Shown in pieces: positions 16,621 to 23,301 of a stretch of 23,301 bases of DNA; the first letter of the stretch is position 1; the number at the start of each line of letters is the position of its first letter. Under the pieces are notes generated by a model that was not told the DNA's origin, made no database searches, and was given only the letters and a program-made list of their open reading frames with translations. Both the position numbers and the translations under genes were made by a program. This DNA comes from Comamonadaceae bacterium (GTDB taxonomy: Bacteria; Pseudomonadota; Gammaproteobacteria; Burkholderiales; Burkholderiaceae_C): positions 1 through 23,301 of the forward strand of contig CANGYC010000006.1 in NCBI GenBank assembly GCA_947457975.1. The letters are read 5' to 3'.

Positions 16621-16887
16621 ATGAGCTCCTTTCTTTCATTCCTCCTGGGCGAGAAGAAAAAGACGGCCAATGTGGCCAAGGAGCGTCTGCAAATCATCCT
16701 GGCGCATGAGCGAACGGGCAACCGCCACCACCAACCCGACTACCTGCCGCAACTGCAGCGCGACCTGGTGGCGGTGATCTCCAAGTACATCCAGATCAAT
16801 CCCAACGACATCAAGGTCAACCTGGAGCGCCAGGACAACCTCGATGTGCTGGAAGTCAAGATCGAGCTGCCCGAGGACAAAAAGTAA
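16621..16887 (+). CDS. minE: Cell division topological specificity factor MinE
   Basis: An 88-residue protein that stimulates MinD ATPase and restricts MinC/D to the poles. The membrane-targeting N-terminus [15 protein letters not shown] and the anti-MinCD helix [15 protein letters not shown] are plain, followed by the dimerisation domain with [17 protein letters not shown]. The ATG directly follows the minD TAA, and GGAGGAAAG inside the end of minD is its ribosome site. Confidence 0.97.
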   Translation: MSSFLSFLLGEKKKTANVAKERLQIILAHERTGNRHHQPDYLPQLQRDLVAVISKYIQINPNDIKVNLERQDNLDVLEVKIELPEDKK

Positions 16888-16919
16888 GTCCTCTTCGCAG
16901 GAGCACTCAGCAGCCCATG

Positions 16920-16949
16920 AAACGGCCCCTCCTGCAGGGGCCGTTTTGC
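16920..16949. terminator. Terminator of the min operon, probably bidirectional
   Basis: An 11-bp stem AAACGGCCCCT/AGGGGCCGTTT (16920-16930 with 16936-16946) with a CCTGC loop and a T run. It also lies downstream of the convergent small gene at 16979-17212, and the A-rich left arm suits termination of that message too. Confidence 0.93.
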
Positions 16950-16978
16950 TAGGTAGCCGGAAACAGCCCAGCCCGGCA

Positions 16979-17212
16979 TCAACGAGATTTACCACCCATG
17001 GGCGCGCCAGGCCCTCCCATGCGCGCACGCACCTGGTTGTCGGAGCCCACTTTGCTTTCACGATCGCTGCGGCTCAGAGGCGTGCGCTGGGCCTCATTTT
17101 TCTGCGTCGCCGGCTGCGCACCGCTTTTGTTGTGGTCGTTCTCGACTTTGCCGCCTGAGCCTTGCATGTTCGGCTTTGACTTGTCGTGACCAGACTTGGG
17201 ATGGCGTGCCAT
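16979..17212 (-). CDS. Small hydrophilic, probably disordered protein of unknown function
   Basis: A 77-residue protein, MARHPKSGHDKSKPNMQGSG..., very rich in Gly, Lys, Ser, Asn, Arg and Gln and nearly free of hydrophobic residues, ending GAPMGGKSR. I know no matching family; the composition recalls small stress-type or nucleic-acid-associated disordered proteins (inference). The ATG at 17212 follows AAGGAAG on the minus strand. It is transcribed away from the candidate origin region. Confidence 0.65.
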   Translation of the reverse strand: MARHPKSGHDKSKPNMQGSGGKVENDHNKSGAQPATQKNEAQRTPLSRSDRESKVGSDNQVRARMGGPGAPMGGKSR

Positions 17213-17352
17213 GGCGCTTCCTTCATGAAAACAAGAACAGGGAAGCACTCATTCTGAAAAAGAAAGACGCGCAGGATGTCAGACAAGCACCCGAGAGTGT
17301 TGCGATTTCAAGGCAAATGGCAACCCAGGGGCCAGGCTGTCTTCTTGTTCTC

Positions 17353-17540
17353 TCTTCTTATGTATTTATTTATTTAAAGATAGTAGTAGCTAGTAGAGCA
17401 GCCATGGTTTTGTGCATAACTGTGTTTTCTCTTTTAAAAACAAGGGCTTGTCACTCATAAAAGCATGTGTGCCGACCCCTTTTGCCGCTGTCGTGCAGAC
17501 ATGAACAAGTCGCCATCAGGGTCCAGGCTTGTGGACAAGT
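17353..17540. other. oriC: Candidate chromosomal replication origin (oriC) unwinding region
   Basis: An AT-rich run (about 17353-17380, with TATTTATTTATTTAAA) is followed by TAG repeats TAGTAGTAG-C-TAGTAG (17381-17396), a 14-base spacer and the DnaA box TGTGCATAA (17411-17419; TTATGCACA on the other strand, matching TTATNCACA). A one-mismatch box TGTGGACAA lies at 17530-17538. This order, AT-rich DNA, DnaA-trios, spacer and DnaA box, is the bacterial basal unwinding system. The nearest parS is 17 kb away and no gene is readable here. dnaA is not in the window, so confidence stays moderate. Confidence 0.65.
17411..17419 (-). promoter_or_regulatory. Consensus DnaA box
   Basis: TTATGCACA on the minus strand fits the TTATNCACA consensus exactly. 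It is the box nearest to the TAG repeats. Confidence 0.75.
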
Positions 17541-17610
17541 GGGTGCTTGTTCAAGTTCTATCCCCAGTGTTTGCCGTCGGTTTGACCTGGAAATCCTGCA
17601 TCCAGTGGCA

Positions 17611-17625
17611 TGGCACACCAGTTGC
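17611..17625 (+). promoter_or_regulatory. Sigma-54 (RpoN) promoter of the hook-protein gene
   Basis: TGGCAC-ACCAG-TTGC matches the sigma-54 consensus, with GG at 17612-17613 and GC at 17624-17625 ten bases apart. The expected start of transcription, about 12 bases on, leaves a leader of roughly 50 bases before ATG 17688. Confidence 0.8.
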
Positions 17626-17687
17626 TTTATGACCTGATCACCCTTGCCATGTCGGCCCACCGACACACCACCGCGGGAGACCAGCGC

Positions 17688-19835
17688 ATGACGTACTACA
17701 CCTCGCTCACAGGGCTTCAGGCGGCCAATACCCAGTTGGCGGCCACGTCCAACAACGTGGCCAATGTGGATACGAACAGTTTCAAGCGTTCCAAAACCTC
17801 GTTCGAGGCCATCTACTCGTCCACCTTGCAGCAAAGCCCGACCCAGACCGGCCAGGGTGTTGCGGTCGCGTCCATTCAACAGGATTTCGGTCAGGGCAAC
17901 ATTGCCAACTCAGCCAATCAGCTTGACCTGGCTGTCTTGGGTAATGGATTTTTCCCCGTCAAGTCCAGCTTGGATTTGCGGGACATGTTCACGCGCGACG
18001 GTGCCTTCAAGTTCAACCAAGACCGCTTCGTGGTCAACAGTGCTGGCGAGTTTTTGCAAGCGGCCCGTGTGGATGCGGCGGGAAACCCTTTGTCCACGAC
18101 CTTGCAGAGCCTGCAGATTCCACAGAAGACCACTGGTCAGTTCAGGCCGACCCGTCAGCTGGAGTTGTCGAATAACTTTTCAGCTGAATCCAAAGTCATC
18201 AACAAGGCCTTCAACAGCCAGGACCCCAGCACCTACAGTTACAAGAACAACATGGAGCTCGTGGATGGCACGGGCAAGGTGCATCAGGGCACGCTGTTCT
18301 ACATCAAGGCGCGCGAGGCCGATCAGCTCAACCCCACCACCGACTGGAAAACCGTGCTCATGGTGGATGGTCAGGTGGTGCCCGTCCAGCCTCGAGAGTA
18401 CACGCGCCAGGCGGTGCCTACCAAGCAGGCCAACAACGAATTCATTGAGTGGTCGGGCCAGGGCGGTGGCAAGGATGTCATCAAGCTCAACGCCAGCACG
18501 CAGTTCGACACCACATTCAACGCCGTCTCTCTGGTCGGTGACAGGGTCTACCTGGGCACGGGAGACAGCGCCCGCCAATTGGGAACAGTAGACCCTGTGA
18601 ACAACGGCCTCAACGGCAAGCCCTTGCGCATCAATCTGGCTCGCCAGGAGTTTGAAAACAGCAACTTCACCGACACCGATGGCACCGGCGCACTCAAGGG
18701 CTGGACCCGTCTGGATGGACAGATCCGGCTTGACGGTCAAACCCGCATTGCGGGCTTTCCCACACCTGTGGATGTCACAGCGCCCGCCCAAAGTGCAGGT
18801 GATGGTGTCATCACGAACAATGCCAGTTTCGCCACGGGCTACAGCGCTGCGGCGGGTCCCGATGGCACAGGAACGGCGCGCCTGAGTTCTACGGCCACCA
18901 TCGATGCCGGTTACGGCATCTTGCGGGGTCCGGCCATCGTCAGTGACAAGCCCGTCTCGCTCAAGCCGGGTGACCAGGTGTCTTTTGACTGGAAAGCCAG
19001 CGGCGGTGACGATGCCTACGACGTCTACGCCTATCTGCTCAATGTGGACACAGGGCAGACGGTCAAGCTCCTCGACCAGACGGGACGAACCGCATCAGAC
19101 CAGACCGACTGGCAAACTGCGACCCAGACCGTGGAGGCCGGGGGCAATTACAAATTCGTGTTCGTGTCGGGCTCTTTCGACGCAACAGGTGGCCGTGCCA
19201 CGGGTGCGCAGCTGTTTGTCGACAACATTCGCACGCCCGCCACGGCACCACTGAACTCGTCCATGTTGGATCCCCTGGTGTCTTACAGCCAGACCCTCAC
19301 AGACCAGGCCGGTCTGATTCGCTTTGACACCTCGGGCAACATCACCCCGGACTTGCAGCAACTGCAATTCCAGCTTCAGCCGGGCAGGCCTGACCTGCTG
19401 TCCATTCAGCTCAAGGGATCGACCCAGTCGCCCAATGCCTTTGCCCTGCGTTCGATCTCGCAGGACGGCAGGCCCGAAGGCGAGCTCACGGATATTGGCA
19501 TCCAGAAAAACGGGCTCGTCACCGGCGTGTACTCCAACGGCCACCAGGCGGCCCTGGGCAAGATACTGCTGGCCAACTTCACCAACACCAGCGAACTGGG
19601 GCAAATGGGTGAATCACGCTATATCGCCACAGCGGGCTCGGGCGCGGCTTTCTACGGCTCGCCAGGCGATCAAGGCTTTGGCCAGGTGCAGTCGGGTGCG
19701 CTGGAAAAATCCAATGTGAACCTCACCAATGAAATGGTGGACCTGATCGCGGCGCAAAGAAACTTCCAGGCCAACGCCAAGGCGATTGAAACCATGTCCT
19801 TCATGACCAAGTCGCTGGTGGACAACATCACGTAA
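17688..19835 (+). CDS. flgE: Flagellar hook protein FlgE-like, with a large inserted domain
   Basis: A 715-residue axial protein, against about 400-450 for usual FlgE. The N-terminus MTYYTSLTGLQAANTQLAATSNNVANVDTNSFKRSKTSFEAIYS and the C-terminus SGALEKSNVNLTNEMVDLIAAQRNFQANAKAIETM are the hallmark coiled ends of hook/rod proteins; SQDGRPEGELTDIGIQKNGLVTGVYSNG before the C-terminus is FlgE-specific. Residues about 320-515 form an extra module: FENSNFTD...GWTRLDGQ, then FDWKASGGDDAYDVYAYLLNVDTGQ and FVFVSGSFDATGG...LFVDNI, a beta-sandwich pattern met in large secreted adhesins. GGGAGA precedes the ATG; a TTG at 17610 lies inside the sigma-54 promoter and is rejected. No other flagellar gene is near. 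Confidence 0.9.
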   Translation: MTYYTSLTGLQAANTQLAATSNNVANVDTNSFKRSKTSFEAIYSSTLQQSPTQTGQGVAVASIQQDFGQGNIANSANQLDLAVLGNGFFPVKSSLDLRDMFTRDGAFKFNQDRFVVNSAGEFLQAARVDAAGNPLSTTLQSLQIPQKTTGQFRPTRQLELSNNFSAESKVINKAFNSQDPSTYSYKNNMELVDGTGKVHQGTLFYIKAREADQLNPTTDWKTVLMVDGQVVPVQPREYTRQAVPTKQANNEFIEWSGQGGGKDVIKLNASTQFDTTFNAVSLVGDRVYLGTGDSARQLGTVDPVNNGLNGKPLRINLARQEFENSNFTDTDGTGALKGWTRLDGQIRLDGQTRIAGFPTPVDVTAPAQSAGDGVITNNASFATGYSAAAGPDGTGTARLSSTATIDAGYGILRGPAIVSDKPVSLKPGDQVSFDWKASGGDDAYDVYAYLLNVDTGQTVKLLDQTGRTASDQTDWQTATQTVEAGGNYKFVFVSGSFDATGGRATGAQLFVDNIRTPATAPLNSSMLDPLVSYSQTLTDQAGLIRFDTSGNITPDLQQLQFQLQPGRPDLLSIQLKGSTQSPNAFALRSISQDGRPEGELTDIGIQKNGLVTGVYSNGHQAALGKILLANFTNTSELGQMGESRYIATAGSGAAFYGSPGDQGFGQVQSGALEKSNVNLTNEMVDLIAAQRNFQANAKAIETMSFMTKSLVDNIT

Positions 19836-19953
19836 ACAACGCCGGATGGACGCGCGCCTGTCGGCCAGCGGTCGTGCATCCATAATGCGTCGGTCTTCGG
19901 CTTTAGTCCTACCGGCTCGGCGCCTGTGCCAGGCCCGGCCGGCATTGCGCCCC

Positions 19954-20631
19954 GTGACCCCAGTCCTATCCATTGCCTGCGCCCTCAAAGACCGGCGCTC
20001 CGTGCGCGGCTTTCTTCCGAACCCCGTTCCCGACGACGTGGTCGAGGAACTGCTGGGCCTGGCCCGGCGCGCGCCCAGCGGGGCCAACCTGCAGCCCGGA
20101 AGCTTCATCGGCTTGCGGGGCGAAAGCCGCCGCCAGCTCTCTGATGAACTGGTGCAGGCCTTTCGCGAGGGACGTCAGGAGCCCGAGGACTACAGCTACT
20201 TCCCAGACCCCTTGCCCATGGGTTTGCGCCGCCGGCAGGTGGCCTCGGCCCAGGCGCTGTACGGCGCCCTCGGTGTGGCCCGCGATGACCGGGCTGGCCG
20301 CGACCAGCAGTTCGAGCGCAACTTCCGCTTTTTTGACGCGCCCGTGGCCCTGATCGTCACCATCGACCGGCGTTTTGGCCCTGGTGGCTACATGGACCTG
20401 GGCATGAGCCTCTACGGCCTCATGCTCGCCGCGCAAGCGCGCGGCCTGGCTACGTGTGCCATTGGAGCCGTCGCGTCCTATCCGGGCCTCATTCGGCGCG
20501 TGCTTTGCCTGCCGCAGGACAGCGCCATCGTGTGTGGCCTGGCCATCGGCCATGCCGACCCCGAGGCGCCGGTGAACCGCACCCTCACGGAACGCGCCGA
20601 GCTCTCGGACTACTTCCGCTGGGCAGAGTGA
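19954..20631 (+). CDS. Nitroreductase-family FMN oxidoreductase
   Basis: A 225-residue flavoprotein of the nitroreductase superfamily, reducing nitroaromatics, quinones or related acceptors with NAD(P)H. Visible are the FMN-phosphate motif RRSVRGF near the start, RAPSGANLQP, the NFRFFDAPVALIVTIDR strand, the MDLGMSLYGLMLAAQARGLATCAIG helix and GLAIGHADPEAPVNR near the end. The start is uncertain: GTG 19954 puts the RRSVRGF motif at its usual distance from the N-terminus, while ATG 19885 would add 23 unconserved residues. Neither has a clear ribosome site. A CATAAT -10-like element occurs at 19879-19884. Its stop codon abuts the stop of the convergent thiolase gene. Confidence 0.87.
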   Translation: MTPVLSIACALKDRRSVRGFLPNPVPDDVVEELLGLARRAPSGANLQPGSFIGLRGESRRQLSDELVQAFREGRQEPEDYSYFPDPLPMGLRRRQVASAQALYGALGVARDDRAGRDQQFERNFRFFDAPVALIVTIDRRFGPGGYMDLGMSLYGLMLAAQARGLATCAIGAVASYPGLIRRVLCLPQDSAIVCGLAIGHADPEAPVNRTLTERAELSDYFRWAE

Positions 20632-21771
20632 TCACTGCGCCTCGACGAGCGCTGCCGCACCCAGACCACCCGCCCCCGCCACGCTCACCAGACCGCGTTG
20701 CCGGCCGCTGAGCTCCGAGAGCAGGCGCACCAGGGCAATGGCCCCTGAGGCGCCAATCGGATGACCCCGCGCCAGCCCACCGCCCTGGCGGTTCACCCGC
20801 GAGGCCTCCAGGCCCAGTTCATGGATGAAGCTCAGGCCCTGCACCGCAAAGGCATCGTGCAGCTCCACGGCATCGAGTTGATCGGCCTGCAGGCCACTGC
20901 GTTCCAGCAAGCCCTGCGCGGCCACGGCCGCGGCCCGCAGCGGCATGGAGGGGTCGGCCCCCACCGAGAGGTTGCCCAGCCACGCGGCCCGGGGCTGCAG
21001 CTTCCAGCGCTCGCAGGCCGCCGCCGTGGCCAGCACCACCAGCGCCGCGCCATCGGCCTTGGGCGAGATGCCCAGGGTGCTGATGGCATGCAGGCTGTCG
21101 GGGCTGAGCAGCACCACCGCCGGCAGGCGGGCCGCGCGCTGCAGGTCCAGCTGGCGCGGGTAGGCATCGCGCGCCAGGCCTGCGACGGGAACAATCTCGG
21201 CTGCCATGCGCGCAAGCGGGTCGAGCGCCCGGCCATGGCTTTGCAGCGCATAAGTGTCTTGCGCCACACGGGTGATGGCTTGGTGCTGCGCGTACACGCC
21301 GGCGGCCTCCAGCATGTCGGGGTCTTCCAGCGGCTCGGGCGTGAAGCGGGGGCGCTCGTAGGCCACGGGGGGCTCGCCAGGGGTCTGGGGCCGGTGCATG
21401 CGCAAGGGCGCGCGGCTCCAGGCCTCGGCACCACCGGCGATCACCACCGAGGCCTGGCCGCTGGCCAGCAGGCCCACGGCCACCGAGACGGCGTCCAGGC
21501 CTGCGCAGCATTGCGTGTCTATCGACAGCGCCGCACGGCGCTCTGGCAGGCCCGCTGCCAGGGCCAGCAGCCGGGCCGGGTTGCCGCCGGCCCCCAGGGC
21601 ATTGCCCAGCACCACGGCATCAATGGCCTCGGGCGGCAGATTCAGCCGCGCGAGCAGGGCCTGCAGCACGGGCGCGCCGATCTCGTGCGCCTGAAGCTGC
21701 TTGAACGCGCCACCCACGGGCGCGACGGCGCTGCGCGCCCAGGCGGTGATCAGCGCATGGGGTGCAGCCAT
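20632..21771 (-). CDS. Thiolase-family protein lacking the second catalytic cysteine (YhfS-like)
   Basis: A 379-residue thiolase-fold protein. Cys88 in DTQCCAGLDAV occupies the acyl-accepting position, HDAF replaces the usual NEAF loop (like SCP2-type thiolases with HDCF), and GHPIGASGA holds the conserved His. The C-terminal CxGGGQG, which provides the acid/base Cys in BktB at 1990-3174, is VAGAGGLG here, with no Cys. Activity may be altered: decarboxylative condensation, cleavage only, or a non-catalytic role. The ATG at 21771 overlaps the end of the ligase gene by 22 bases and uses AGGAGAAGG inside it, so it is coupled. The order bioY-ligase-thiolase equals Bacillus yhfU-yhfT-yhfS. Confidence 0.88.
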   Translation of the reverse strand: MAAPHALITAWARSAVAPVGGAFKQLQAHEIGAPVLQALLARLNLPPEAIDAVVLGNALGAGGNPARLLALAAGLPERRAALSIDTQCCAGLDAVSVAVGLLASGQASVVIAGGAEAWSRAPLRMHRPQTPGEPPVAYERPRFTPEPLEDPDMLEAAGVYAQHQAITRVAQDTYALQSHGRALDPLARMAAEIVPVAGLARDAYPRQLDLQRAARLPAVVLLSPDSLHAISTLGISPKADGAALVVLATAAACERWKLQPRAAWLGNLSVGADPSMPLRAAAVAAQGLLERSGLQADQLDAVELHDAFAVQGLSFIHELGLEASRVNRQGGGLARGHPIGASGAIALVRLLSELSGRQRGLVSVAGAGGLGAAALVEAQ

Positions 21772-23162
21772 GCCTTCTCCTGTTCGAGCTGCGCCAGGGC
21801 GCGGGCCAGCTGCGGGTGATCGGTTTTGCCGCTCGGTGTCTGCGGCCAGCGGCCCTCGGTGCAGAAAAACTGTCGGGGCGTCTTGAACGGCTCCAGATGT
21901 TCACGGCAAAACGCGGCCAAGGCCGCGGCGGCGGGCGCAGGCCCACCGCGTGGCTGCACGATGACCACCACCTGCTGCCCGCGCACTGGATCGGGCAGGC
22001 CATGCACCGACGCGGCCTGCACCTGCGGGTGCGTGCACAGCAAGCTCTCCAGTTCTTCGGGAAACAGGTTCTTGCCTTGCGTGACGATCATGCGCTGCTG
22101 GCGGCCGGCTAGGCACAAGAGGCCCGATGGCTCGAGCCAGCCCATGTCGCGCACCGACAGCCAGGGCCCGTCGCGCAAGGCAGCGGTGTGGTCGGTCGGG
22201 CCCACATAGTGGCTGAACAGCATGGGGCTGCGCACATAAATGAGGCCTGCGCCCTGCGCGTTGGGCTCGCGCACCTCGATCTGCACGTTATGGAAAGGGC
22301 GTCCCACCGCTTGAGCGGGGGCGGCCTCGTCGGCCTCCATCCAGGCGATGAAGCTGGTTTCGGAGGCGCCGTAGAACTCGATCACGCGCGCGTTCGGGAA
22401 CAGGGCCTTGAGCTCTTGCGTGCGCTGGCGCATCCAGCGGGCACCACTGATCAGGATGAGCCGCAGGCCCTCGATGGGCGCCTGACCGCGCCGCCGCGCA
22501 TGTTCGAGCAGCAGGGCCAGCTGGCTGGGCACGGCCACCAGGCAAGGGGTCTGGCCGCCGGCCAGGGTGGCCAGGGTCTGCGCGGGCGAAAAGCGCTCTT
22601 GCACTACCACGCCCGCCCCCGTCCACAGGCCCAGCACCATGCCAAAAAGAAAGAGGGAGTGCGAGATCCGGCCCGGCGCCAGCACACGCGTGCCGGCATC
22701 GGGGCCGAAGGCCTCCAGGCAGGCCTTGAGGCTCTCGGTCCAGGAGCGGTGGTCGCGCGCAAAGCCCTTGGGCAGGCCCGTGCTGCCGGAGGTAAAGCCC
22801 ACGTAAAAAGGCGTGTGTGCGTCGGGCGCCGCCATGGACGTTGGCGCCTGCGAAAAAAAGCCGCGCGCTGCCTGCTGCATGGCCGGCGTCCAGTCAGGGT
22901 CGCCCACGGCGGCGCAGCGGCCGCTCGCGATAACAGCCAGAAAAGCCTGCAGTTGCTCGGCCGTGGACTGGCGCTCGTCAATGAACACCGCAGCCGGTGC
23001 TCGCGCGTCTTCCAGGGCGCGGGCCTGCGCCTGCACGGCCTCGTGCAGCTGCGCAAAACTCAGGCGCTGCACGCCGTCGTCAACGGAGATGGCCGCTCCC
23101 CGTGTGTGGGCCCAGTGCGCCAGCGGCGCATGGATGAGCTCGGCCAGGCCCGGAGGGTTCAT
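21750..23162 (-). CDS. AMP-forming acyl-CoA synthetase (YhfT-like) in a bioY operon
   Basis: A 470-residue ANL-superfamily ligase that activates a carboxylic acid as its adenylate and then CoA thioester. Motifs run in order: ATP loop TSGSTGLPKG (124-133), FYGASETSF, the hinge region VRDMGWLEPSGLLCLAGRQQRMI and the catalytic Lys in QTPSGKTD near the C-terminus. The N-terminal part is short for a long-chain acyl-CoA synthetase. The ATG at 23162 overlaps the bioY stop in ATGA; the frame upstream of it is a shadow of bioY. Genomic context points to a biotin-related or pimelate-like acid as substrate (inference). Confidence 0.9.
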   Translation of the reverse strand: MNPPGLAELIHAPLAHWAHTRGAAISVDDGVQRLSFAQLHEAVQAQARALEDARAPAAVFIDERQSTAEQLQAFLAVIASGRCAAVGDPDWTPAMQQAARGFFSQAPTSMAAPDAHTPFYVGFTSGSTGLPKGFARDHRSWTESLKACLEAFGPDAGTRVLAPGRISHSLFLFGMVLGLWTGAGVVVQERFSPAQTLATLAGGQTPCLVAVPSQLALLLEHARRRGQAPIEGLRLILISGARWMRQRTQELKALFPNARVIEFYGASETSFIAWMEADEAAPAQAVGRPFHNVQIEVREPNAQGAGLIYVRSPMLFSHYVGPTDHTAALRDGPWLSVRDMGWLEPSGLLCLAGRQQRMIVTQGKNLFPEELESLLCTHPQVQAASVHGLPDPVRGQQVVVIVQPRGGPAPAAAALAAFCREHLEPFKTPRQFFCTEGRWPQTPSGKTDHPQLARALAQLEQEKAWLHPMR

Positions 23163-23301
23163 CGCACCGTGCGCCCGCCCAGCGGCCAGTCGGGCAGGCC
23201 GCGTGCGACGGTGTGCGTGACAAAGGCCGTCATGGCGCACTTGATGAGGTCACCCGGCACGAACACCAGCGTGCCCAGCACGGCCTGCGTCCAGCCCAGG
23301 C
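23159..23301 (-). CDS. bioY: Biotin transporter BioY, C-terminal fragment (cut by window edge)
   Basis: The last 47 codons of a membrane protein read LGWTQAVLGTLVFVPGDLIKCAMTAFV and end GLPDWPLGGRTVR. The motif with PGDLIK before a final helix is characteristic of BioY, the biotin-binding S component of the ECF-type biotin transporter. The stop TGA overlaps the next ATG by four bases. The rest of the gene, and any bioM/bioN or BirA operator, lie beyond the window. Confidence 0.88.
   Translation of the reverse strand, partial: LGWTQAVLGTLVFVPGDLIKCAMTAFVTHTVARGLPDWPLGGRTVR

Noticed and set aside
17340..17480. CRISPR array or tRNA in the AT-rich region
   Set aside because: Repeats are 3-base units without spacers, and no cloverleaf can be drawn.
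17610..17687. Earlier TTG start for the hook protein
   Set aside because: It would lie before the sigma-54 transcript start, and the hook family begins directly at the MTYYTSLTGLQ segment.
20761..21819. Plus-strand open frame of 352 codons opposite the thiolase
   Set aside because: Antisense shadow with Gln/His/Gly bias; the minus-strand thiolase has clear motifs and a coupled ribosome site.

Overview
The window looks like the chromosome of a high-GC betaproteobacterium of the Burkholderiales, most likely Comamonadaceae (inference). The thiolase at 1990-3174 is close to Cupriavidus BktB as I remember it, there is a Bug/TctC-type binding protein, and the gene set is chromosomal housekeeping with no phage, integron, CRISPR array, tRNA or rRNA that I can see.

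Layout. 1-1470: 3'-truncated mnmG (minus strand) with a perfect 16-bp parS centromere site inside its reading frame. 1471-1989: a non-coding stretch dominated by a large compound inverted repeat. 1990-7763: metabolic genes: bktB, a bacteriohemerythrin, an exported metallo-beta-lactamase-fold hydrolase, a small unknown protein, an Old Yellow Enzyme reductase and a tripartite-tricarboxylate-type binding protein. 7743-11059: a copper module of P1B ATPase copA divergent from chaperone copZ, with two CueR/MerR-type promoters between them, followed by a His-rich LTxxQ periplasmic protein. 11069-11653: an NnrU-family membrane protein. 11805-14862: a three-gene set in the same order as E. coli ybhP-clsB-ybhN (EEP-fold enzyme, cardiolipin synthase, YbhN membrane protein). 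14937-16887: minC-minD-minE, with a 26-codon reading frame joining minC to minD. 16979-17212: a small hydrophilic unknown protein.

17213-17687 is the most unusual stretch. It is AT-rich and holds TAG trinucleotide repeats, a spacer and a consensus DnaA box in the order expected of a bacterial origin unwinding region. With parS 17 kb away, I propose it as a chromosomal replication origin lying away from dnaA. A textbook sigma-54 promoter follows. It drives an isolated flagellar hook (FlgE-like) gene that carries a roughly 200-residue inserted beta-sandwich-like domain.

19954-23301: a nitroreductase abuts, tail to tail and without a gap, a minus-strand operon running bioY (partial) - acyl-CoA/AMP ligase - thiolase. 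The order matches Bacillus yhfU-yhfT-yhfS. The thiolase lacks the usual second catalytic cysteine, so this biotin-linked CoA pathway is the best candidate for an undescribed biochemical system here.
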